Shown here: piece after piece, positions 26,553-34,720 of the stretch
Position numbering within the stretch: the first letter of the stretch is position 1
Layout: each line of letters starts with the position of its first letter
Notes under the pieces: model-generated
The model's database searches: none
Told to the model about the DNA's origin: nothing
The model's input: only the letters and a program-made list of their open reading frames with translations
Source of the DNA: Levilactobacillus senmaizukei DSM 21775 = NBRC 103853
Lineage (GTDB): Bacteria; Bacillota; Bacilli; Lactobacillales; Lactobacillaceae
Length of the DNA stretch: 64,000 nt
Direction of reading: 5' to 3'
Assembly: GCF_001592085.1 (NCBI RefSeq)
Contig: NZ_BCWD01000011.1
Coordinates: 1 to 64,000 of the forward strand
Program-made: the position numbers and the translations under genes

Positions 26553-27782
26553 TTAAGCTGGTCGCAACTTGGTATGCCGTAGTTCAGGCACCAGCCACCA
26601 GATCATGGCCAGGTTAATCAGCATCAACATGGCCGTTGAGATGAAGACCGCGTTGTAGTTGAAGATCCCGGCAATCCAGCCCCCTAAGAGGGACCCCATC
26701 ATGTTACCGATGGCTTGGAACGATTGATTCCAACTGAAGACGGTGGAGGTCAACTCGATCGGTGAATTTTTGGTCAAGAGCGTTTGAATTTCTGGGAATA
26801 AGGCCCCATCGGAAATCCCGATCATGAAGCGAAGAATCCCCAGCATCCAGACACTGTGGACGAAGCCTTGCGGCAGATACATGACCGTGGCGAAAATATA
26901 GCCAAAGATTAGCACCTTCCCGGATCCGTGTTTATCACCGTAACGTCCTAAGCGTGGCGAGGCGAAGATGTTGGAGATCCCGGGTAACGCCGCAATAATT
27001 CCGGCGACCACGGTAATGGGACCGACGTTATGCATCAGTTCCTTAACGTAGAGACTGATGATGGGTGAAATGGAAATATTCCCGAATTGCACAATTAAGG
27101 TGGAGGTTAACAGTACCAGAATTAATTTAGGCTTGGGAAACGCCGCCAATGGATTCAGGCTCTTCTCGGAAGCCGGCTTGGCTGGAACCGGTTTGAACTT
27201 TTCTTGAACGAAGATCCAACTGAGCACGAAGGTTAATAATAGTAGGAAGGCGGTGATAAAGAAAGTTAGCCGAATGGAGAATAGTTGGGCTAAGATCCCG
27301 CCAATCACTGGGCCCAGTAGCATCCCACTGGTGACGCCGGTCATCAGGGTACTCAGGGCAGCGCCACTGTGCTTTCGGGGGGTCTGGGAAGCCACAAGGG
27401 CCTGCGCGTTAGAAATATAGCCCGCAAAGACGCCTTGTAAGGCCCGTAACGCCACCAATTGCCAAACAGTCGTGGCAAAACCCATCAGACCCATGGCGAT
27501 GGCCGTCCCAAAGGAGGCCCGCAACAGCATGAGTTTGCGTCCCTTTTTGTCGGCAATCATCCCCCAGAGCGGGGCGGAGATGGCACTGACAAAGAAATCG
27601 GCTGCGTAGACCAGCCCGGCATACATGGTGACTTGCGACTTGCTGTAATCACCTAAACTACCAATATATAACGACAGGAACGGCATGATTTCACTAAACG
27701 CCATCCCTGCGACGAACGTACAAAACCAGAGAACTCGTAAATTACGACGCCAAGGGCCGCGTTCTCTTTCAGCCTCGTCCAA
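26553..27782 (-). CDS. MFS multidrug efflux transporter (PmrA/MdtG-like)
   Basis: A 409-residue, twelve-span exporter with the motif A loop GMIADKKGRKLMLLRA, exporter motif C in helix 5 (GMLLGPVIGG) and an N-terminal charged tail. The pattern is closest to PmrA/MdtG-type multidrug pumps. The start is TTG 27782 with AAGGAG ten bases upstream. A - strand promoter TTGACG-17-TATCTT lies about 80-120 bp upstream. No regulator is adjacent. Confidence 0.85.
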   Translation of the reverse strand: MDEAERERGPWRRNLRVLWFCTFVAGMAFSEIMPFLSLYIGSLGDYSKSQVTMYAGLVYAADFFVSAISAPLWGMIADKKGRKLMLLRASFGTAIAMGLMGFATTVWQLVALRALQGVFAGYISNAQALVASQTPRKHSGAALSTLMTGVTSGMLLGPVIGGILAQLFSIRLTFFITAFLLLLTFVLSWIFVQEKFKPVPAKPASEKSLNPLAAFPKPKLILVLLTSTLIVQFGNISISPIISLYVKELMHNVGPITVVAGIIAALPGISNIFASPRLGRYGDKHGSGKVLIFGYIFATVMYLPQGFVHSVWMLGILRFMIGISDGALFPEIQTLLTKNSPIELTSTVFSWNQSFQAIGNMMGSLLGGWIAGIFNYNAVFISTAMLMLINLAMIWWLVPELRHTKLRPA

Positions 27783-28048
27783 AGTGGTTCAACTCCTTAA
27801 ATTATGAATTGATTCGTGGAACTACCCATTGATAGTGTCCACTAATCGTCATTTAATCGATATAATACCCCCCTTAAGATACCCTCTTAATTTGGAACCG
27901 TCAACGTTGTACGAGATGATGTATGCGCTCGCAATGTTTTAAATAAAGGGATAACAACGCCTTTTGACAAATTATCTCAAATACAAATAATTCAGTAAGA
28001 CGATGATTTTAGGGGGCGGGCATGACGCACTTTGAGGCAGCCAAGCGA

Positions 28049-28996
28049 CTAGTCAATGAGCTCGCCAGCGGCAATGCGTTCTAGTAACGACCGGGAGGGG
28101 ATGAAAAAGACACAACCAGTCACGGGCGTACTGAAGTCTAGCAGGCGGTCACTCTTAGTGAACATGTTCGTGAGCATTCGCAGGGTCACTGCCAAGTGAC
28201 GGGCATAACCGATGAAGTAGGTCCCCCGGATGTTATCGGCCTCATTGATGTAGGGGACGTTCATTCGGACAATCTTGTGTTCAATGTCATCGTGATTATC
28301 TTGGGAGGCAACGTTGTGAGCGTTTGCCAGCTTTTGGTCGTCGGTTAATTCCAGGTCATTGAACTTGTGGCGGCCAATAGCGGCTTCCTGATCGTCCGTG
28401 GCGAGGCCGTCCCAAGCGTCCAGGTTGTGGACGTATTTTTGGGCAAACGCGTAAGATCCATTAATGAACTCGGGATCTTCGTCGCCAATCAGGGCGTAGG
28501 GTGTCGCGTCATTGGCCGCTGGATTTTCGGTGCCGTCCACGAAGCCGATGATCGCCCGGCCTTCAAAGTAGCGAAAACCCGGAGTGGCATCGATCACGGT
28601 GGTCCAGTCACGCAGAAAACGGTTGGCTTGGTCGATTAACTCGTAAACGACGGCCATCTCGTTAGCTCGAATGTGGAGAAAGAGATCGCCGGCCGTGGCC
28701 GGTGCACTATATTTAGGCCCGGTAACGCCGGTAAAGTCGGCCAATTCCTTCGGGCGGTTGGCATGGGGGAAGAGCAGTCGCCAGGCCGTGGCACCAATTC
28801 CGAAGGCTACCTTGAGGTCGGCATTGGGATATCGGACGGCCATGCTACGTTCGATGGCAGCTAGTCGATCGGCAAACTCCGCGAGGGCATCGCGGTCCCG
28901 TTCGAGATGTTCTCGGTCGATCAGGTAGGTTAGAAAGAAAATGTTTTCGCCGGCGTCGCGGTAGACGTCTTGGGCATCAGCTGAATTAATTGGCAT
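28049..28996 (-). CDS. Dyp-type heme peroxidase
   Basis: A 315-residue dye-decolorising peroxidase, with the signature GFVDGTENP (Asp about 154, distal side) and the C-terminal GTYFIGYARHL. It uses H2O2 to oxidise aromatic substrates; the heme ligand histidine probably lies in the segment around DNHDDIEHK. ATG 28996 follows GGGGAGG; the frame's upstream extension to 29134 has no site. No signal peptide or encapsulin gene is seen, so it should be a free cytosolic enzyme. The heme would have to be acquired, since no heme biosynthesis genes are visible. Confidence 0.92.
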   Translation of the reverse strand: MPINSADAQDVYRDAGENIFFLTYLIDREHLERDRDALAEFADRLAAIERSMAVRYPNADLKVAFGIGATAWRLLFPHANRPKELADFTGVTGPKYSAPATAGDLFLHIRANEMAVVYELIDQANRFLRDWTTVIDATPGFRYFEGRAIIGFVDGTENPAANDATPYALIGDEDPEFINGSYAFAQKYVHNLDAWDGLATDDQEAAIGRHKFNDLELTDDQKLANAHNVASQDNHDDIEHKIVRMNVPYINEADNIRGTYFIGYARHLAVTLRMLTNMFTKSDRLLDFSTPVTGCVFFIPSRSLLERIAAGELID

Positions 28997-29148
28997 GGAT
29001 GAAGACCTCCCCATAAATTTGGTAATAATTATGTCCAAAGTATAGCATTGCCAGCGAGTCACGGCGTCTTCTGGCCCTCGGTTACCGCAAGCTAAGCGTA
29101 AATAAAAACAGACCCCTGTTAGTTCACCTAACAAGTGTCTGCTATTAA

Positions 29149-30313
29149 TTATTCTTGATAGTTGTTAATCCCCGTTGCCAGTCGGTTCAGGCCGTCTTGA
29201 AGGCGCTCTGGCGGGCAGGCAACGTTGATCCGCAGATAGTGACCACCATCGCCGCCATATTCGGCACCGTCCGACAGGAATAAACCGGTTGTGTCACGAA
29301 TGGCTTGGCAAAGTTTGACGGAGTCATGGCTGATTTCCGCGCAGTCGAGCCAGACCAGATAGGTTGCGTGGCCGGTAATGACGTGAATTTGGGGAATGTT
29401 TTTCGCCACAAATTTAGTCAGTGTCTGCTTGTTGGCTGTGATCGTGGTATTGAGTTCATGGACCCAGTCGGCCCCCTGTGTGTACGCCGCGATCGTTCCA
29501 GGGATGGCGAATGCATTGGGTTCGGCCAGTTCATCCGTATTGATACCGCGGTCCACGATGTTACGTAATCGTTCATTGGGGATGATCAACGTGGCGGCGT
29601 GTAGGGCGGCCACGTTAAACGTCTTGCTGGGGGGAGACCGCGGTCACACTAAGGTTGGCAGCCGTGTCACTAGCGGCAGCGAATGGCGTGTAACCGTGAC
29701 CGGAGTCCGTGATATCTCCGTGAATTTCATCGGCGAAAACGGTGACGTGATTGCTTTCGGCTAGTTCGGCAATTCGGCGTAATTCAGCTGGTTGCCAGAC
29801 CTTGCCCACGGGATTATGGGGATTGCATAGGATCATCATAGTGGTCAGGGGTTCGGCCATCTTAGTAGCCAAATCGTCCCAGTCGATTTCATACACGCCT
29901 TCGTTATTTTTTAGATCGCTTGAGAGAATATGCCGACCATTATTGATGATTGAATTGTAGAAAATATTATACACGGGTGCCTGGATCAGAACGTTGTCCC
30001 CAACGTTTGAAAGTCGACGTACGGCCGAGGAAATAGCGGGAACAACCCCCGTCACGAACCGCATCCAACAAGGCTGTGGTTTCCAGTTGTGTTCGTTGGT
30101 ATACCACTGTTGAACTGCGGCAAAGTACTCGTCGGGGACTTCTTCGTAGCCAAAGATTCCGGTGTCTGCCTTTTGCTTGATGGCTTCGACAATGGCCGGG
30201 GCGGTTCGGAAATCCATGTCAGCCACCCACATGGGCAGCTCGTCGGCGCCAACATCCCACTTAACGGAATTGGTGTTGCGCCGATCAATCATTTCTGAAA
30301 AGTTATTAGTCAT
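29149..30313 (-). pseudogene. patB: Frameshifted MalY/PatB aminotransferase (cystathionine beta-lyase)
   Basis: PLP-dependent class I/II aminotransferase related to MalY/PatB, which cleave cystathionine or cysteine conjugates. The first part (from ATG 30313, AGGAGG upstream) reads MTNNFSEMIDRRNTNSVKWD to ...NLSVTAVSP; the remainder (AALHAATLIIPNERLRN to GINNYQE) is in another frame. The break is at a run of six G (29629-29634, C on the coding strand). With five, the frame would continue as SPSKTFNVAALHAATL, restoring the PLP lysine in SKTFN. The locus has 1,165 bases, one more than the 388 codons expected. It overlaps the end of the DUF3737 gene by eight bases. A sequencing error in the homopolymer is the alternative. 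Confidence 0.85.
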
Positions 30314-31175
30314 TTGGGTTAGCCTCCTGGTTACCGATGGTGATCGTTGTTTGGCTGGGATCAATCTTGGGGTCATCGAAGATTGTTTCGCCGATCGCCA
30401 GTGCCGTAATCTTCCCACTGATGGGGTTTTTGACGCTGGTGATTTCGGTCGTGATCGAGGCATCGATGTCGGAGCAGTATTCGAAGGCCAGGTTGGTATT
30501 TACCAGTGCACAATTTGTCATCGTTAGGTGATCAACGTAACATAACCCTTGTTCGCTTTCAATCCAACAGTTAACGAAGGTGATGTTCTTGGTGTTCCAG
30601 GCCAGATATTCGCCAATGATGGTGGAATCATAGATCGTGACGTTGTCACAGTTCTAGAAGGCGTCGTGGGTGATGAAGGTGGAGTTATGCACCTCAATGT
30701 TCTTACTGCCATCGAAGGCGTAGTTCCCGTTGATGGTCAAATTGTTGGCCACGACATTTTCGTTGTTCATGCCAAAATAATCGCCAGTGGCGGTCACATT
30801 GTCCAGTTGGACGTTTTGACACCACCAGAGAGTTTCGCCGGCATTGGAAAAGGTCACGTCATTTAAGTGAAGATCGCTGGCGTGCCGGAAGGTCTTGGTG
30901 GCTCGTACCCGAGTGTGTGTCATCGTTAACCCCTGGGTATACCAAATGCCGGCGTGGGCCTCTGGTTGCCAGGTCGTGTGGTTGAGGGTCGCGTGGTTGG
31001 TGTACCACAGGGGATACTTCCACTTGAAAATGGTATGGTCAATGGCTAGGTTTTGGCCGTGTTTCAACGGTGATTCGCCATCTTCGAAGATACTGTTGGT
31101 AATATGCAGGTCGTGAGCCTGAAAGAGGGCCCGCTCACCGGTTAATTTTGCCTGATTAATAAGTTTTTTAGTCAA
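30306..31175 (-). pseudogene. DUF3737 family beta-helix protein, interrupted by an in-frame stop
   Basis: A right-handed beta-helix protein of the DUF3737 family (function unknown), about 289 codons. It starts at TTG 31175, with AAAGGAAG upstream, reading MTKKLINQAKLTGERALFQ. After THDAF an amber codon (TAG, + strand 30654-30656) replaces what is probably TGG; the same frame then continues without a break as NCDNVTIYDSTIIGEYLAW to GNQEANPND. Both halves therefore belong to one gene with a single nonsense mutation. It precedes and overlaps patB, which is also broken. The promoter at 31243 has a 19-bp spacer. Confidence 0.85.
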
Positions 31176-31242
31176 AAAAATAACTTCCTTTGTCGGTTGA
31201 TTTGGGGTACTGGTCATAAGCGTGAGTAACGCTTCATGATCT

Positions 31243-31273
31243 AGTGTAGTACCCTCGAGTAACCTTAAGGCAA
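31243..31273 (-). promoter_or_regulatory. MerR-type promoter with 19-bp spacer for the DUF3737-patB operon
   Basis: On the - strand TTGCCT (31273-31268) and TACACT (31248-31243) are 19 bp apart. The spacer contains an imperfect dyad CCTTAAG-GTTA-CTCGAGG. It shares TTGCCTTnnnGTTACT with the promoter at 25918. Confidence 0.7.
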
Positions 31274-31291
31274 GTTATTTGATTGATTATT

Positions 31292-33358
31292 TTAAATTTG
31301 ACGCCGATACCAGTAAAACCGATCGATAATTAACAGCCCACCCAACCATAGGGCGCCGAACAGGAGCCAGAACTTTCCGTGCGACAGGACCGGCGCAATA
31401 CTACGTTGTTGAACGAAGAAACGTAGGTACTGGTGAGGATGCTGACGGATACCCTGGGGTAACAATGGATAGTTAGCTGGCGCAGAGATGAGCCGGAAAC
31501 TTTCAGTCCCGGTGTTCTGGACCGATAGGGTATAACGGCCGGCTGGTTGCAAAGGAATGGTTCCTAACAGATCGATCTCTTGGTCATGGGTCTGCCAGAT
31601 GGTCTTGCCCTTGGCGTTGGTGAGGGTGATCCTTCCGGCGACCGATTCCCCATTGTTAATGATAAATTGGTCAAAGGGCAGGGTGGCCGTGAAGGGTTGA
31701 GAGACCTTTTGGTGGGGCAGTAACCGGTAATGGTGATTTTGATAGTAGCGCCCTTCGCCCTGGCTAATAACACTGACCGGTTCGCTGTTGGAGTGGGTGA
31801 TCAGCCCGGTATTTTGCCAGGCGGCCAGTCCTAAGACTAGGGTAAAGGTGACGCCCATGCCCAGCGGTAACCAGCGCAGTTGGTCGGACTTCTGGAATAG
31901 GTTGAGTGGCTGGCGATAACCGGCCGCAGTGCCGGCTATTAAGAGTGGCAGGATTGGCAGGGCGTACCGTTCCTCCGTTTCCCAAAAGATGATGTGGAAG
32001 GCCGCTAGTCCTAAGACAAAGAGGCCGGCCATTAGGAAACTAGCGCTAATTCGTCGCCGTCGGAGCTGTTGAAGTCCCCAGCCGAGGTTGACCAGTAACA
32101 GTGCTAGGTAATTCATTTGGCACCAGTTAGCGAGAAACCAGTCGGTTGTTGCACGATGCTGCCGGTACCAGTTAGGCGCTCGATCGAACTCTGGTGAGAT
32201 CTGAAACGCGTCGAATGTTCCGGTCGCGAAGAAGAGTTGGGCCTTCTTGAAAAGGTGTCCGATAATGCCGACGGGGCCCAACTGATGGAGACGGTTGATT
32301 AAATTCTGTTTAGCGACCGCTTTCTTAGCCGCGGGGGTCGGTTGCTTGATAATTTGAGTGGCATCGGCCCGATTGTATTGGCCATACAGGTCAGGATTCC
32401 AACTCATGGCAATCCAGCTCACTGGTGGCAGGACGGCGCCGTTAGTGTGGTAACCCTGTTGGCGCTGGACGGAATGCATCAGGCTGGTCCCCGTTGCCAG
32501 CGATGCCAACAAGATTAAGATGGCGATGCTGCGGGTAATATTAGGCTGCGGGGCCCGGTTCTTTAGCAACAGGAGGGCCAAAAGTACGGCGATAATCAAC
32601 ACGATAAAGTTAGCCTTTAACAGGTAGGCACTTGTCACGATCAGGCCAAGAATAATACTCCACCCAGTGATTTGTGGCCAGGTGATTGTGTCTTGCAATC
32701 GTCGGAAAGCGACGAGACTTAAGAGTACCAATGGTAAAACATAGGTGTCGGTGTAGGTGTTCAAGGCATATGCGTACAACGGGACCGTCCCCAAGACGAT
32801 GACTAAGAAGAGGTTCGCTCGAACGATGCTTAGTCGCTTAAGCTGGCGCCAGCTGGCCCAAAGACTGAGGTCAAGCCAAGCAAATTGAACCAGATTGAGC
32901 CAGAGACCGGTATGTTCACCCAGGACCGTTCGTCCCAAGCTCAAGAGGCCACTCAGTAGAATCGTGAGGTTCACATTGTTGGGATAGGTTTGAAAGTACG
33001 GCGCCCACTGATGACTCCCGTCTAATAGTGCCAGCGCCTGTTGATGAACGAAGTAGAGATCAGCCCGTGGCGCGGCGATCCAGTGAATGGCGACAAAGAC
33101 TTGAATGACTAGTAACAGGAGCCAGAGGCCCCGGCCGATCCAGTGGTTACGGCGATCACTGGTATGGTGCAGGGCTCTGAAAGTCAAACCGAGGCCCCCG
33201 AGATAAACTCCCGCGCCGATTAGAATAACTAAGGGCGATAGCCAGTCGTGATCCACGCGAAAAGTCACCGGCAGCGCAAACGCTAAACCGGTGGCAACGA
33301 ACAACATAAGACTGATTAGGCCACCGAGCGTGGCGAAAAGATGTTGACGGATTCGCAT
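31292..33358 (-). CDS. GT-C type membrane glycosyltransferase (family 39-like)
   Basis: A 688-residue membrane protein with about a dozen spans and a C-terminal extracellular beta domain (about 530-655, with AGRYTLSVQNTGTESFRL) before a last membrane segment. The first extracellular loop has an APRADLYFVHQQ acidic motif, and FWETEERYALPILPLLIAG matches the conserved late helix of PMT/GT39-like enzymes. It would transfer a sugar from a polyprenyl-phosphate carrier to a wall polymer or protein outside the cell. It lies 12 bases after a bactoprenol glucosyltransferase gene, its likely donor-making partner. The acceptor is unknown. Confidence 0.8.
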   Translation of the reverse strand: MRIRQHLFATLGGLISLMLFVATGLAFALPVTFRVDHDWLSPLVILIGAGVYLGGLGLTFRALHHTSDRRNHWIGRGLWLLLLVIQVFVAIHWIAAPRADLYFVHQQALALLDGSHQWAPYFQTYPNNVNLTILLSGLLSLGRTVLGEHTGLWLNLVQFAWLDLSLWASWRQLKRLSIVRANLFLVIVLGTVPLYAYALNTYTDTYVLPLVLLSLVAFRRLQDTITWPQITGWSIILGLIVTSAYLLKANFIVLIIAVLLALLLLKNRAPQPNITRSIAILILLASLATGTSLMHSVQRQQGYHTNGAVLPPVSWIAMSWNPDLYGQYNRADATQIIKQPTPAAKKAVAKQNLINRLHQLGPVGIIGHLFKKAQLFFATGTFDAFQISPEFDRAPNWYRQHRATTDWFLANWCQMNYLALLLVNLGWGLQQLRRRRISASFLMAGLFVLGLAAFHIIFWETEERYALPILPLLIAGTAAGYRQPLNLFQKSDQLRWLPLGMGVTFTLVLGLAAWQNTGLITHSNSEPVSVISQGEGRYYQNHHYRLLPHQKVSQPFTATLPFDQFIINNGESVAGRITLTNAKGKTIWQTHDQEIDLLGTIPLQPAGRYTLSVQNTGTESFRLISAPANYPLLPQGIRQHPHQYLRFFVQQRSIAPVLSHGKFWLLFGALWLGGLLIIDRFYWYRRQI

Positions 33359-33370
33359 GTCGAGACTCCC

Positions 33371-34396
33371 TTATTTAGTGACGGAGGGCCGTTCGAAGTG
33401 TAATGTCACCGCGGCCGGTTGGGTTGTTGAGAATTTAGGTGAATAGGTATCCGTTTGAATGATGAAGCGTGGCCGGTGTTTAACTTCGGTAAAGGTTCGG
33501 CCAACGTATTCACCAATGATACTGATGGCGATGAGTTGAAATCCCCCGAGAAACCAGAGGGAGGCCATGATGGAACTCCAGCCGGTAACGACGGTTCCTT
33601 GAAGGTGGGTCCAAAGAATCCAGATCAGCATTGCTAAGGCCCCACCGCAAATGATTAGGCCAGAGTAAAGGACGGCCCGGATGGGGGCAATGGTAAATGA
33701 TAACAAGCCATCTAAGGCGAAGCGGATCATTTTTCGCAGGGGATACTTGGATACCCCGGCTTGCCGTGGTTGACGCTTGTAATAGACCTTCGTCGAGGGG
33801 AAACCAAGTTGTGGGATGATCCCCCGAATGAAGGGCTTGGACTCGCGACAGGCTAGTAAGGCGCCCACAACGCGACGAGTTAGTAGCCGAAAGTCAGAGT
33901 GGTTAGGAACTAGGTCGACCCCGAGTTTACGCATGAACCAATAGAAGCCTTCAGCTGTGCTACGCTTGAACCAGGTGTCGGTGGAGCGGTCATTACGGAC
34001 CCCGTAGACGATGTCATTACCGGCCTTGGCCTTAGCAACCATCGTTGGAATTAGCGTGGGGTCATCTTGCAGGTCGGCATCGATACTGATGGTGAGGTCC
34101 GAGTACGGATGAGCAGTTTGTAGGCCGGCAATTAGGGCGGCCTCTTGGCCAAAGTTACGGCTGAAACGAACACCAGAAAACATGGCATTGGTTTGTTCCA
34201 ACTGAATAATTTGTGCCCAGGTTTGGTCGTGACTGCCATCGTCCACGAAGAGTATCCGACTGTCAGTTGTCACTTCATGGTCATCCATCAACCGTTGCAG
34301 AATTTTCCCCAAAATCGCTGCGCTGGTGGGTAAGACGGGTTCCTCGTTGTAACAGGGAACGACTACGGTTAATCGTGGAATTGTTATTTGTGTCAT
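33371..34396 (-). CDS. Bactoprenol glycosyltransferase, GT2 family (GtrB/CsbB-like)
   Basis: A 341-residue enzyme with a GT-A domain (VVVPCYNEEPVLPTSAAIL, DDG in LFVDDGSHD, DAD in SIDADLQDDP, and the QRQAG-like loop RQPRQAGVSKYPLRKM) and two C-terminal membrane helices (about 235-300). This order defines GtrB/CsbB-type polyprenyl-phosphate glycosyltransferases, which load a hexose from a nucleotide sugar onto undecaprenyl phosphate at the inner membrane face. ATG 34396 has GGGGGAGAGGA upstream. With the downstream GT-C gene it forms a two-gene unit; a GtrA-type flippase is not in the window. Confidence 0.9.
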   Translation of the reverse strand: MTQITIPRLTVVVPCYNEEPVLPTSAAILGKILQRLMDDHEVTTDSRILFVDDGSHDQTWAQIIQLEQTNAMFSGVRFSRNFGQEAALIAGLQTAHPYSDLTISIDADLQDDPTLIPTMVAKAKAGNDIVYGVRNDRSTDTWFKRSTAEGFYWFMRKLGVDLVPNHSDFRLLTRRVVGALLACRESKPFIRGIIPQLGFPSTKVYYKRQPRQAGVSKYPLRKMIRFALDGLLSFTIAPIRAVLYSGLIICGGALAMLIWILWTHLQGTVVTGWSSIMASLWFLGGFQLIAISIIGEYVGRTFTEVKHRPRFIIQTDTYSPKFSTTQPAAVTLHFERPSVTK

Positions 34397-34531
34397 AATG
34401 ATCCTCTCCCCCAAAATTAACTGAATTGAGTCTGTTTATTAATTAATAATAGACGTAATTCAAAGTTAGTGGTCAGGGTTGACCTAATGTTTACCTATTT
34501 TTAAGGGGGATTAACTTTGATGTATTTTGGC

Positions 34532-34710
34532 AAAACGGGTCTGGGACAAAACCCCCAGACCCGTTTTTGCGTACCAGTCGATATGGTCGAAACGTGCGAC
34601 CAAAGGCAGCCGATTCCGCTTAAAACTGCTACCCAAACAATCCAAAACCAGGATTATTCGGTTATCAGCCTTAATGCTCGCCGGCCAATTGCCTTTTGTC
34701 CCACTCTCTT
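34532..34710. repeat. Structured intergenic element downstream of purH, with terminator
   Basis: A bidirectional terminator (AAAACGGGTCTGGG and its complement, 34532-34567, followed by T) forms one end. GGGACAAAA (34543-34551) recurs inverted as TTTTGTCCC (34694-34702), bracketing about 150 bp with further hairpins (such as GGTCG/CGACC). This organisation suggests a small repeated intergenic element or long 3' structure of the purH transcript. Confidence 0.45.
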
Positions 34711-34720
34711 TTGTCGCGAT

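Noticed and set aside
28020-28082. 20-codon + strand frame starting with ATG after GGGGGCGGG, opposite the Dyp peroxidase 3' end
   Set aside because: Too short and antisense; no support for a gene.
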